Assembly (NCBI GenBank): GCA_013350335.1
Contig: CM023537.1
Location: 46,684,111-46,748,110, forward strand
Length of the DNA: 64,000 nt
Source of the DNA: Chimonanthus salicifolius
Lineage: Eukaryota; Streptophyta; Magnoliopsida; Laurales; Calycanthaceae
Direction of reading: 5' to 3'
Part shown: in pieces, positions 1 to 10,683 of the stretch
Layout: each line of letters starts with the position of its first letter
Position numbering within the stretch: position 1 is the first letter of the stretch
Program-made: the position numbers and the translations under genes
The notes under the pieces: model-generated
Told to the model about the DNA's origin: nothing
Seen by the model: the letters and a program-made list of their open reading frames with translations, nothing else
Databases searched by the model: none

Positions 1-10
1 ACTAGATGAT

Positions 11-442
11 TCAACCCTTCATGCAGTATGCTTTGTTCGTCAGTTCGCACCACATTTGTTTTCCCTCGGGTGACCAAAATGTCACCCTGCGGTGATAGCA
101 GTCAATGTTGGCCTGAAAACTAGCCAACCAGTCCATGCCGAAGATAATATCGTACTCGGTCATAGCGAATACCAAATAATTGAACTCAAATCTGAGTCCA
201 GCAAGTTCAGTATTCACTGCCGTGCATATAAGTCCCAATGACGTGTCTCCGACAGGGGAAACAATTGTGAGTGATGTGGACAGTTTTTGAACTAATGTAC
301 CAGTAGCAGTTATGAATGCAGCAGATATGAAGGAGTGGGAAGCTCCATAATCAAATAGTGCAAAGGCATAGGAACTACTGACTACAGCCATACCTTGAAT
401 CATAGATTGATCCACATCCGTTGGAGGAGCTAGAGTAAACAA
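11..442 (-). pseudogene. gypsy aspartic protease (G1)
   Basis: Retroviral-type aspartic protease domain of G1, in another frame from its gag. The residues [11 protein letters not shown] stand where the intact relative at 32280-36911 has [11 protein letters not shown]. The catalytic triplet D-S/T-G is therefore D-Y-G here, a substitution at an active-site position that would be expected to inactivate the enzyme. The conserved downstream block ([12 protein letters not shown]) is present. The frame closes at about position 11 and the window ends before RT. Confidence 0.8.
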
Positions 443-736
443 TGTCCAGATCCAGTAGGTTTAGGTGCCCATCTCGCTTGATTATATGTCCTGCCTCCTC
501 GTGAGTTAGCGGGCCTAGCTGGTGGACTGAAATGAACCTTTGGAATAAGAGGGTCTGCTGAGCTGCGGGCATTCCCTTTTGTAGTGACTCAGATGGTCAC
601 AATGAAAGCAGTTGTTCACCCCTCTGGGAGCCTGAGTGACTGTTGCAGATGGGGAGGGATGATTGGGACGAAAGCCCCTCGTTGACCCAGTGGATGGTGA
701 GGGTCTGCTGAAGTTCGGTCGGAACTTCTTGTTGGG

Positions 737-1651
737 CTAAAATGTGCCCCTCCCACTCTGAACTCTGGGGTTGTCAAAACGCCCGAACTCAGCCATCTCT
801 TGCTCTGCTATTGTGGCCCTGTTGACCACCTCTGCTAGTGTGGATGCCTTGAATATGGATATCTTGGCCCTGATGTTTGACCGTAGGCTCCGCTCAAACT
901 TATGTGCCCTTCGGTACTCTGTATCCACCATATAAAATGTATAACAAGACAGACTAAGGAATTCCCGGTGATACTCTGCTACCGACATGGAGCCTTGTAC
1001 CAAGGATAGGAATGTTTGGGTATGGCGCTCCTTCTCCTCATCAGGGAAATAGTGATCCAGAAATGTAGCTGAGAATTGCTCCCAGGTCATTGCAGTCATT
1101 TCCCTTTCTGGCACAAGTGCTTGTTGTTTTTCTATAACCTCCCACCATTTACCAGCATCATCGATTAGTTGTGATGTAGCCAACAAAATCCTGTCAGCAT
1201 GACTCGAGATCTTGAGTAGGGTCAAGATCTGAGTGATCTTCTTCAGCCAGTGTTCTGCTCCGACCGCCCCTTCCTTTCCTTTGAAGTAGGGAGGACGTTG
1301 TTGCTGGAAATCCCTGACCATGTTCCGGTCATTGGCATCACTTGTGCTTCCACTTCCATTCAGATGTTGTTGGAGAACAGAAATAACTACTGCTTGAACT
1401 AAGCTTTGTAGTTCAGGAGGCATCATTGGTATACTCACGCTGCTTTGACCCTTTTTCTCTTGGTGGGATGATTGTTCATCATGTTGAGAGTGTTGCTCTT
1501 CTTCTTCATGCCGTGAGTGTTGTTCCTCCTCTTCATGTTGTGATTTTCCTGCCTCTTTTTCATGTTGAGATACCTCTTTCTCATGTTGAGAGATTTGTAT
1601 CACTTTTTCCTTCCCTTTCTGGTTTTGTCGGGTCTTTCTCTTTGGAGCCAT
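737..1651 (-). pseudogene. gypsy gag (G1), frameshifted
   Basis: Gag capsid protein of G1, 304 codons open from ATG at 1651. The N-terminus is basic (MAPKRKTRQNQKGK) and is followed by a low-complexity stretch of repeated S/Q-H-E-K/E-E motifs. The Retrotrans_gag core follows at about residues 110-240 ([31 protein letters not shown]). The frame is lost just after residue 300, before the zinc knuckle. In the related intact element the knuckle is [15 protein letters not shown]; here the matching stretch (about 375-736) is out of frame and interrupted by stops. Without a joined gag-pol frame this copy could not make a polyprotein. The product would be the structural protein of the cytoplasmic virus-like particle. 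Confidence 0.85.
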
Positions 1652-2042
1652 TTTTCTTAAGTCATGAAAACATCATTGACTTAGTTTCCTCGTACAGTTA
1701 GTATTTTCATAATTTTGGGGAAATTTCCAAATAAGTACTCTTGGTTTTTGTTTCTTTTCGGGGAAATTTCCTAAGTGTCTATTGTTGGTTTCTCAATTTG
1801 AGGATATCGGGGAAATAGATCCTAATTTGCTATGTTTGGTATAACCAATTATTTAGACTGTACTTCATTTGCTATCATTCATTGTTGTTCTCATATTGAA
1901 TGTTCAGTCTGAGTCTAACAAAGTAAATTAATTCGGCCCCTATGCAGCGGACTACGAAGAGTCGGTCAGTTGGAATTTTTATCTATCAGTGAGACATGAA
2001 ATCGTCTTAATCTTATTTCGAAAGATTCAATCTTCCCGTTTC

Positions 2043-2054
2043 GCTCTGATACCA
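2043..2054 (-). other. primer-binding site of G1
   Basis: On the minus strand this reads TGGTATCAGAGC, the standard complement of the 3' end of initiator tRNA-Met used by many plant LTR retrotransposons. It lies two bases inside the LTR end at 2057, which fixes both the orientation (minus) and the LTR boundary. Confidence 0.92.
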
Positions 2055-2056
2055 AC

Positions 2057-5000
2057 TGTAACGCCCCACCCTTTTTCACTCGCTTTCCGAAATTCAGAGT
2101 CTATTTTTTTTTTAAAAGTGATAGAGAACGGGACGTCACGACGGGAGCTAAGTCCGGACTTCTAAAGTCCGACCCTTAACTAGCCAACCCTATGTGTGCA
2201 TGGACCAAGTCCATGAAAACGGTTCACACATAGTAACTTATAATCGATGCGGAATCTAACATAAACTGAATGTGGATTATAATAGAACCTAAGACTACTC
2301 CATTTTAGATAGCAAAGTACTTAGTCATTAACCAAATTAACTTAAATTAAATATCCTTACCAGACTATTCACAAACCATAGCAAATATCTAATTATTACA
2401 TGCCGAAGTCTAACTACTCAAATTACATGTCCTTGAGTATTTAAAAAGATAACAATAAAACATTCCAAAATTCTTATGTTTGGCTTCGTTCACGATCATC
2501 ATTTCCTTCATTTCCTGTTTCATTCACTAGGGTAGAAGTAGGGCGTTAGAACAACGCACCCAGTAGGAATGCTAAGTATGGCTAACACATGGTTAGTATA
2601 AGACATGCATATAAATAACATAACATCAAAACCTTGTAAAATCATGCCATGCCATGCCATGTATGCAATGAGTCCCACCCATCACAATCAAATATATACT
2701 CTTGATGGGATTCTCATCATCAAGGTACCCCCACATAGGTCTTTTGGATGCCTCGACGGAGTGTGGCCCCTCCGGTTATCTCTCGATGGGATTCTCATCA
2801 TCAAGGTTTCCCCACATAGGTTATTCGGACGTCCGGACGGAGTGTGGCCCCTCCGGTCACTTAACCTTCACCCCATGCCATGCATGAGATGCTAATGAAT
2901 TCCATGCTATTTTGTATGATAAATATAGCATTAAATCCTCATATTTGCAACATATTGTTTTAAAACATAACTCATTAAAATAAGATAAAACCAACATACA
3001 TAACCACGGTTTCAAATAAGGTAGAATCCTACCCAAGACAACTAAGGTGTCCTTGAGCTTTAATCCGGCAACCGATCACGATTGTGCACCGTTTAAGAGG
3101 TCCCGTCACCTTGTTACATATCGACAAGTCAAACCCATATTCCTTTTGATTTAACATTAGGTCCAAGTCCACCAAATACACCTTAGTAGTATGGCCGAAC
3201 CTCACTATCTTGATTTTAATCCCTTCTTCAAGTCCATTAATCTCATTACTTATATAGCAATCATTTATCATTTATAATAATCTAGGTCCATAAAAATATT
3301 ACCCATGGGGTTCGGCCATGATGATCCATCAATTTCTCATATTTACATTCTAGCTTGTATTTACGGTTTTGCCATTTGTCTAAGCCTTGTTTAACATTGC
3401 TAGCAACCTATGTCCATAAACATTACTCCATTTAATCCCTTTAAAGTCCTTTAAAATTCTTTACCATGCATCCACCATTTTCATGTCCATAATATACATT
3501 CTAGTGGGGTTCGGCCATACCCATGGCCGAACCTCACTCATTTAACTTTTGTCCCCCTTTAACATCTTAGCCATAATAACACTATAGTTCGGCCATACAA
3601 TGGCCGACCCATGCCTTAACCATATATCAATTTAAAAACCCTTTTAAGGTATTCACACTGTTCCATGGTTTTCATATTTTGAAATCCTTTTAAAATTAAT
3701 AAACCAGTCCACATGATTCAATGTCTAAGAGACCCTAACTCCATTAATATATTTGGTGGCGTTCGGCCATACACCATGGCCGAACCTCAGCCTTTGGTTT
3801 TGGTGCCCTTCCTTTCCATTCTTTTTGATCCAACCCTCCAACATTAAAACCTTTCTACAATATTAAACATCTTCCATTTTAACCCTTTGAAAACCTTTTA
3901 ACACATACTCATATGTCCATGATTTTTATCCCTCAAGATCCCTTAAAATAAAACCAATGATCCTTCATGGGGTTCGGCCATGCATTATGGCCGAACCCTA
4001 TGGTTCCTTTTTTTTCCATTAAAAATCATAAACATCTCTTAATCTTTCTTCTATGGTGTTCGGCCATTCACCATGGCCGAACCCTATGGTTCTTTACTTT
4101 AAATATAATCCATGAAGAAAAACCTACCGGTTCCGCGTCTCCTCCGGTTTTCTTTTGCTCCTTCTTGCTTCCTTTCTTCCTTAACTTCTTTTCCTCATTC
4201 CTCTTGCTTCTTTTGGTCGAGACTGATCTTGATAACACACTTGGAGTGGTTCGGCCAAAAGGGTAGTTTGAGAGAGAAACTTGAGATCAAATCATGCTAA
4301 GTCTTTTTTGGTCTTTGAGAGGAGAACCAGCTTTGAGAGGTGTGGATTGAGAGGGGATAGAACTCGGCCTTGAGTGAGAACTTTGATTTTCTTTCCCTTA
4401 GAATACTGGCCGGCCAAATGATGTTTTGAGAGAGAGAGAGAGAGAGAACAGCCAAAAGGGAGAGGGAGAGAATGCAAATGCAAAACAAATCCCTTCCTTG
4501 GTCAATAGGGTTGGCCAAGGGTGATGGCTTTGGTGCAGCCCCCTTGTGTAACTTCCTTTTCTTTAAACCTTCTTCTTAATGCTTACTTGGGGTTTCATCC
4601 ATGGGATGAAACTCCCAAGGCGGCCACCAAGGGTTGCCTTGGTGTAACCTCCCCCCATCTTCCTCCTCTCATTTAAAGCTTCATGTGGGGGTTTCATCTT
4701 TGAGATGAAACTCCCCCCACCCTTTCCATCCAACGTGTGGATTGGTGTTTGAATTTGAAACATCAGCCCTTCAACTTCACACTCCATTCTTTTGAGATGA
4801 ATATCCCCATAACTTCCCAACCAACTCATTTATAATTTATTTCAAATCAACTCACTCACTTAACTCATCCATTTAACTCATCACTTTGAAAACCAACTCA
4901 CTCACTTAATTATCTTTCCATTTTAATTCACTTGACTCAACTTAATTATTTGATTTCCTTTCCAACTTAAATCAATCCCAACTTAATTAAGCTTGGACTC

Positions 5001-5241
5001 ACTTTGATGGTCAACCAAGTCAAACATGATCCATTGGGTCCCAATTGAGCCTTTTAACCCAAATAGCCACCTTGACCCAATTAAGTGTAACTTACCCATT
5101 TACCCTACATTGAACACTCATTCGATACCCATTGAGTCTTAATTGAGCCATTGCCCAACATCTTACCCATCTAAGGTCCATGTCCATTAATTTAAATAGA
5201 CAAAATTCATGTAAATTGATATCTTAAACCGAGATGTTACA
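2057..5241 (-). repeat. 5' LTR of G1 (3185 bp)
   Basis: Long terminal repeat with TG..CA ends: on the plus strand it runs from TGTAACGCC to GATGTTACA. It is homologous throughout to the LTRs at 42396-45748 and 50419-53759, and in reverse orientation to the solo LTR at 29410-38710. Inside are two copies of an 81-bp tandem unit (2702-2862, sharing GATGGGATTCTCATCATCAAGG), hairpin motifs (3505-4087), a (GA)n tract near 4429-4447, and a stretch rich in 'gacccattgggtccc'-type sequence near the 5' end (4990-5200). No gene is visible in it; the short ORFs are shadows of repeats. Confidence 0.9.
3505..4087. repeat. Array of TTCGGCCAT..ATGGCCGAA hairpins in the G1 LTR
   Basis: Inverted repeats with arms of the type TTCGGCCAT / ATGGCCGAA and short loops occur near 3510, 3590, 3764, 3973 and 4059. 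A lone half-site lies near 3309. Because the arms are complementary, the motif reads the same on either strand. The same motif recurs in all long LTRs of the family in this window. Confidence 0.85.
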
Positions 5242-6169
5242 CACACCACCTTTCCAACGGTTTTGGGCTTGGTGGTTTCCTTTGGTGGCTTGGTGGTTTG
5301 CATGAGATGGAACCCTCCACCTCTCCTTTGACCAACCATGGTCTTGCATGCCTCCACATGGCACATACCACCCTTCCAACGGTTTTGGGCTTGGTGGTTT
5401 CCTTTGGTGGCTTGGTGGTTTGCATGATATGGAACCCCCACCTCTCCTTTGACCAACCATGGTCTTGCAAGCCTCCACATGGCACATACCACCCTTCCAG
5501 CGGTTTTGGGCTTGGTGGTTTCCATGAGATGGAAACCACCCACCCCTCCTTTGACTCACTCCATCTTTTTATCTTTCATGTGACTCACCCCCATTTGACT
5601 CACTCCATTTAAATGAAACTCAACTCCTAACTTAAGCATTGCTTTTATTTTCATTTAACTTAGTTGATTTAATTAAATAATTTAATTCCACTCACTACAC
5701 TTAATCCTCTTTAATTCACCTTTGACTCACCCATGGTTGACCAAGTCAACCATGGTGGCCGACGCCACTTGTGCCATAGTCCACACGCCACCTCACTTGA
5801 TGAGGTGGAGTGGGACCCAACTTGGTTATGCCAATTGAATATTACCTCATACCTTTGCCACCTCACTTGATCAGGTGGACCCCAAGCCTTTGATCTTAAT
5901 TGGGTCCATGACTCGATTAAATCCATTTCTTATCCATTTACCCTAATGCTCAATTCATCTTGACCCATTGGGCATTTGACCCAATTGACTATCATCATTG
6001 ACCCAATTAGATGGAATTAATCCTATCCATGGTCCATTAGACCATACTTGGGCCATTGCCCCAACTTTGATCCATCTAACATCCACTCCATCAATGAATC
6101 TTAATTTTTAACAATTAAAAATAAATAATAGCCAATATATTTATTGAATTGAAAATCCGGGCAATTATA
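5242..6169 (-). repeat. Fragment of a related gypsy-type LTR, with a 121-bp tandem repeat
   Basis: Lies between the G1 LTR and copia C1. Its distal part (about 5700-6169) has the 'gacccattgggtcc', 'ttgagccattgcccaa' and 'taaggtccat' style of the 5' end of the long gypsy LTRs, but is diverged. It ends at 6169 in AATTATA, where a relative would have ..TTACA. Its proximal part holds three copies of a 121-122 bp tandem unit beginning at 5254, 5376 and 5497 (each with CCAACGGTTTTGGGCTTGG or near). The simplest reading is that this is an older LTR inserted into C1 at about 6170 and later broken by G1 at 5241. Confidence 0.6.
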
Positions 6170-6171
6170 GA

Positions 6172-6827
6172 CTCCACCTCTATCGGCCCACAAACATCTG
6201 AGTATACTAGGTCTAGCTTCTTGACCTTTATGTGGCCCTTTAGATTGAAGTAAGCTCTTGTCTGCTTGCCCATGATGCAGTGCTTGCAACTGTCTAGTCG
6301 GATGCAATCAGTCTGTGGAATAAGGGCTTTCCTCTGAAGAATCTGCAGCCCTCTCTCACTCAGATGTGCAAGTCTCCTGTGCCATAGAGAGAAGGCAGTC
6401 TCTCTCTGTACTGCGTGGATCTGGCCGGTGCAAACCGTGCTGGTCACAACATACATGTGATCTTTGATCACCCCTCGTGCCATGGTAAGTGACCCCTTGT
6501 TGATCTTACATCGGTCCCGCCGAATGTACTGATGTACCCCTCTGTGCTGAGTACCCTCGCAGAAATGAGGTTCAATCTGATGTATGGTACATGTCTCACA
6601 TCCTTCAAAATAATCTCACAGCCATGACTAGTCTTCATAACAATGTTTCCAACTCCAGTGATAGGGGAACATGCAGAGTTGCCCATCCGAACTGTTCCAA
6701 GCTCTCTGAATGTATATGTGGAGAAGAAACTCCTGTGTTGCATATAATGATAAGTGACACCAGTGTCAATGACCCACTCAGACGAGGAGGGGGTAATGGA
6801 AAGACTTTCCTCCTCACTGGTGGTCAC
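6172..6827 (-). pseudogene. copia protease and GAG-pre-integrase (C1)
   Basis: Two overlapping frames. 6468-6827 holds the copia protease: EWVIDTGVTYHYMQHRSFF contains the D-T-G catalytic triplet after a conserved W. 6172-6483 holds the GAG-pre-integrase domain with its zinc-binding pattern (LWHRRLAHLS .. CKHCIMGKQ). The junction between them is a frameshift. The reading stops matching copia at about 6172, where LTR-like DNA begins. Confidence 0.82.
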
Positions 6828-7039
6828 TATGACAAGATTACGCTTCTCCTAAGATGTTGCAGCCGTGGTGTCTGAAGATTCTGACTTTCGTTCATGATAT
6901 TCTACAGTCAGATTATTTTCTCTCTTCCACACCTTGCACTGATTCTTAAAGTGCCCTGCTCTGCCACAATGAAAACATTTCCTATTGTCTCTGCCTCTGT
7001 TCTGAGATCTGGTCTGCTCTTGCTTCTATAGTCCTGGCG

Positions 7040-7697
7040 ACCATGACTTTTATGTCTTCTGCCCCTATCCTGTCACACATATGCTCCGGAAGAAGAAGAT
7101 GAGATGCCCTTTCCTTTCCGTCTCACCTCTTCATTCATCAATGACTCCTTGACTGTCTCTAAGGATGTCTGGCCACCGGGTACAGAGTTACTCAAAGTAA
7201 TCACCAGAGTCTCAAAAGAACTTGGTAGTGTCCCCATGAGAAGAAGAGCCAAAATCTCATCCTGCAAAAGTGATCTTCGCACTAGCCAATTGGCTCACCA
7301 TACCCTGAAAGTTGCAGAGGTGTTTTGACATTGACATGTTCTCACTGTAAATCAGTTTCATCAGTCTCTTGATAACAGAGGCTTTGTTCACTGGCGCCTT
7401 GCTCTCATACATTGTAGACAGTTTGGTCCACAGTACATCTACCTTCTTTTCTTCTATGATATGGTGAAGTATGGTGTCATCGACATACTCCTTGATTAGG
7501 CTCACAACCTTCAAATGCTTGTATTCCCATTCTTTCGGCTTTTCATTCATATCATCAGGTATAGATACATCTCCTAAGATTGGATGATATAAATCATGCT
7601 TAATCTGGAGATCTTGCATCCGGGTCTTCCATGGGAGCTAATTGCCCGGTACCAATTTCGTGACGGTAGAATTACTAGAACTAGATGTGGATACCAT
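7040..7697 (-). pseudogene. copia gag (C1)
   Basis: UBN2-type (copia) gag. Translation from ATG at 7697 gives MVSTSSSSNSTVTKLVPGN followed by a stop. The frame then continues in the expected gag pattern (LPWKTRMQDLQIKHDLYHPI, VDVLWTKLSTMYESK, LMKLIYSENMSM). A break near 7257 separates this from the C-terminal half (ILALLLMGTLPSSFETLVIT, 7073-7282). A zinc knuckle of the form CFHCGRAGHFKNQC lies further on, at about 6929-6985. At least one nonsense and one frameshift mutation are visible. Confidence 0.8.
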
Positions 7698-7794
7698 TCT
7701 TGCACTGTCCTTTGTTTAATTTGGTGCGCAAATACGGAAGCAAATAATCAACAATGTAATTTTGTAGCCTTGCACAAACCTAGGGATCTACTAC

Positions 7795-8986
7795 TGATGT
7801 AGTACGTGCAAGACCCGTATGTGAGAGAAAGTCTTCCGCTCCCGGCTGACTTTCTCGCTACCAAGTTGTCTCCTTTCCAAAGATGGTCTCCGCTCCAAAT
7901 CCCACTTCTATCATCTCCTATACGGAAGTTGCCAGCACCCTTATCGTTTCAAGGAGGGAAACTGATGTAGCACGTGAGAGACCCGTATGTGAGAGAAAGT
8001 CCTCCACTCCCGGCCGACTTTCTCGCTACCAAGTTGTCTCTTTTCCAAAGATGGTCTCCGCTCCAAATCCCGCTTCTATCATCTCCTATACAGAAGTTGC
8101 CAGCACCCCTATCGTTTCAAGGAGGGAAACTTCCATCTTGAACCATGTCCAGCCGACTCTTCTCGGATATAAGATGGGTGTTTCGGCTGAAGGGCAAATC
8201 ATTGAAGATATACAAAAAAACCCTATTGACCATCTTTCCCCTCTTACCCCCTTTCCCCTTTCCTCTGCTACTTCTCTTTCAGAATCAACAACTGTTGTTG
8301 CTGCTGTCCTTCTTCTTTCTCTTTTCTTCTCTCTCTTATTCTATTGCAGTGCCAACGAACCAGGAGAGCAGTCCTGATTCAACTACTGTTCGATCAAGCC
8401 CCTGTTGCAGGTTCGTGCTAACTGTCCAGTCTCTCTTGGACGCTACTGCTTGCTGCCATCTCTCTTGCCAGGTTCCCTGCTGCTGTTCTATCACAGATTC
8501 AGCCGCCTCTCCTCTGCTTACCAGTGTTCTGCTTTGTTGCTGTTCTGCTTGTTGCCTCTCTCGATCGGCAACGTCCCTGTTGATCTGCTGCTCTCGAGAA
8601 GCCACCCATCCACACTTCACCACCCTCCATCGTCTTTTCCATTAAGCCCACTGCATCTTTTCACTCCAAGTTCCCAACGGTACTCTCTCCATACACCCTC
8701 TCTCTCAACTTTACCTTTTCCCACTACCCAAGAAGACACCACCTACCCTCTTTCCGATTTACACCTATCTAGCCTAGCCCTTCTTTTTTTCCATTCTAAA
8801 CCTTCCTGCTCATCCCATCCACCAACGTTCCACTCAATCCACCAAAGTATTTCTTAATTACCAAATTGCCATTTGATACCCATTGTTATCCATTAGAACC
8901 CAAGTTCTACGGTTCATCTAGATTTGATCGGGAGTATCGCTACAGTTCAGACAATTGAATTTTCAGATCCGATAACCGCTGCATCA
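7795..8986 (-). repeat. 5' LTR of C1 (about 1192 bp) with a 168-bp internal duplication
   Basis: Boundaries inferred from matching inverted ends: TGATGTAG at 7795 and CTGCATCA ending at 8986. It sits directly upstream of gag on the minus strand. The first 336 bases are two tandem copies of a 168-bp unit (7795-7962 and 7963-8130, both starting TGATGTAG and ending AAGGAGGGAAAC). The rest is pyrimidine-rich on the plus strand. I did not find a standard primer-binding site next to 7795, so the boundary is less certain than for the gypsy LTRs. Confidence 0.55.
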
Positions 8987-9735
8987 ACTACTAGGATCCA
9001 ACCGATTACCCCCGAACTTCTCACCACTTGGGTGATTCAATCATTCAATCTCTCTCCTTTGATATCGGCATTTCTCTCTCCTCCGATATCGGAACCATGA
9101 AAAAACTGTGAAGAACCGTGAAAAACCACAAAAAACTGCACAAAGCCGCAAAAACCTTTAAAAACCCTAAAAGCCGTATCGGAAGATCAGTTGAAAACCT
9201 CGAAGAACCGTTAAAAATAGCAAAAAATCGTGAAAACCTGTATCGGTTTTTTTTTAAAAAAAATAAAAAAAATAAAAAAAAAACTTTTAAATACCGATAT
9301 TTATGCATATCGGCCGATATGGTGACCAATATTGCGGACCGAATATCGGCCGATATTCATTTTGTACGGCCTATACATATCGTATCGGTCGATATTAGTT
9401 CGGTCTTAAAAAATCGATACATATCGGCCAATACGATATATATCGGCCGATATTTCGACCCCTTCATTCAAACATATAGCAGAATAATGTGTAAAAATTA
9501 GATGACAGTTATGAAAGATAAGAGAAAAGAGAACTCAGCTGGTCTCTTTTCTACAAACTCCACTGCTTGGTGCTCACTACTGACTCCTCCAGAAACCAAA
9601 TCCACACCGTTAACTGTGATAAATCTCATTGCCACGATTGCACAAGCGAAGACGGATTTCAATTCCGAGTGACTTCAGAAACTGCAAAACAATTCTGGAC
9701 CGTTGTTTTTCCTCACTGCAAGAGTACCTAAATCC
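8987..9735. repeat. Non-coding; ATCGG-rich palindromic repeat region
   Basis: No gene. From about 9059 to 9470 the sequence is built from short repeated motifs: GATATCGG, CCGTGAAAAACC-like units, and many overlapping copies of the palindrome ATATCGGCCGATAT, with an A-rich run at 9251-9286. From 9471 to 9735 the sequence is unremarkable. Confidence 0.6.
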
Positions 9736-9885
9736 GTAGTCCCTTGGGTGCACTAGAAATTGTGGTCCTGCAGACTATCCAAAATGGTGGCCCCTCGGGT
9801 GCACTAGAAATGATGGTCTTGATGACTAGCCGAAATGGTGGTCCCTCGGGTGCTTTTCATGGTCCTGCGGACCACTTAACGGAGA
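9736..9885. repeat. 51-bp minisatellite, about 2.9 copies
   Basis: Units begin at 9736, 9787 and 9838, sharing 'ccctcgggtgcactagaaat'-type sequence; the third unit is partial and diverged. It lies about 600 bp before the duplicated PPR-MATE segment. Confidence 0.8.
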
Positions 9886-10475
9886 TAATTTTTTTGTTTT
9901 CTTCTTCGATGCCTGCCCACATCCGTTCGATCTGCACACGGCTTCCTCCTCTGCGGCTGCTGCTTGCAGCGCTGCCGCTGTGCTCGGCCGTCTGCTGCGG
10001 AGATTTCCGCCGCCGCTGCCTTCTCTGATCAGATCAGGAAAACCCCTTCTTCTCTGGTTCTCATCTGTTTCCGGCGATCTGTTTGCGATGGGAAGGTGCC
10101 TCTCAGATGTGCGCAGCCTGCTCTTCACGAATCTGCCTTGAGACAGTGAGATCTCCAGACCGAATCACTTCCGGCGATCTCCACTGCACACGATCGGCTG
10201 TCTCCTTCCTTCAGATCTGCAAATATCTGGCCGCCTGCTTGGCCTTGCTTCTCCTTGCGTCTCTGAATCGGAACTGGCTTGCTGCCTCTAGCAGCGATCA
10301 GTTCTCAGATCTGCCTGGCCGGTCTGGCTGCTTCAACCACGTCCGGCTGCCGAGAAAACCTCTTTTCTGGGTTTCTTGGGTTTCGATTTAAAAACCCCTT
10401 TCTTCCTCCTTAGATCTGTATAAACAATGGCTTCCTGCCCTTTTTTTTTTCGTTAAACTGCTGTTTGGTCTGAAT
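9886..10475. other. Non-coding, GC-rich stretch
   Basis: Between the minisatellite and the start of the duplication. It is richer in G+C than its surroundings and contains repeated CAGATCTGC/GATCTG-like words. Short ORFs on both strands have no recognisable domain. The duplicate at 40 kb does not share this sequence, so it is not part of the PPR gene. Confidence 0.5.
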
Positions 10476-10683
10476 GGTGTTGGTATTGGCCAAGAGTCTG
10501 CTTCAGGAATCAAGGGTTTTATGTTCTATTCACCCTGAAATCCCAAAGGGCCATGCCCCGAAAATTAGTCGGGTCAAACACCTGGACACCTTGGTTAAAA
10601 TTTTTGCTACATCAGCAAAGTGAAGTACAGTGATGTGCTTTTAAATTTGGTGCAGAAAATTGCTCGTGGGTCTTTGTAGAAAA

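Larger units (their letters stand above)
1..5241 (-). mobile_element. Ty3/gypsy retrotransposon G1, 5' part
   Basis: Minus-strand gypsy element cut by the left edge of the window. Reading leftwards from 5241 it shows a long 5' LTR (5241-2057), a primer-binding site, an untranslated leader (about 2040-1652), gag, and the start of the protease. Pol beyond the protease and the 3' LTR lie outside. The gag and protease are close relatives of those of the intact element at 32280-36911, so the family is the same: Ty3/gypsy chromovirus, probably the Tekay/Del clade, which is known for long LTRs. The bases just outside the LTR (5242-5246, CACAC) would be one target-site duplication; its partner is not in the window. 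Confidence 0.9.
6170..8986 (-). mobile_element. Ty1/copia retrotransposon C1, 5' part
   Basis: Minus-strand copia element: LTR (8986-7795), short leader, gag (from ATG at 7697), zinc knuckle, protease, GAG-pre-integrase domain, then an abrupt end at about 6172, just after the residues YSDVCGPIEVES of the integrase N-terminal region. Integrase core, RT, RNase H and the 3' LTR are missing from the window and may lie to the left, beyond the inserted LTR material. The gag has an early in-frame stop and the coding region is broken in several places, so it is not active. Confidence 0.85.

Noticed and set aside
5187..5559. Three overlapping minus-strand ORFs of 100-118 codons
   Set aside because: All are readings of the 121-bp tandem repeat in different frames; the similarity between frames comes from the repeat.
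8145..8857. Overlapping plus-strand ORFs of 150-166 codons
   Set aside because: They lie inside the probable C1 LTR, are Ser/Leu/Cys-rich from pyrimidine-rich DNA, and show no domain.
9744..10391. GC-rich ORFs just before PPR copy A
   Set aside because: Low-complexity Leu/Cys/Arg-rich translations on both strands; the sequence is not shared by the duplicate, and the first ones read through a 51-bp minisatellite.
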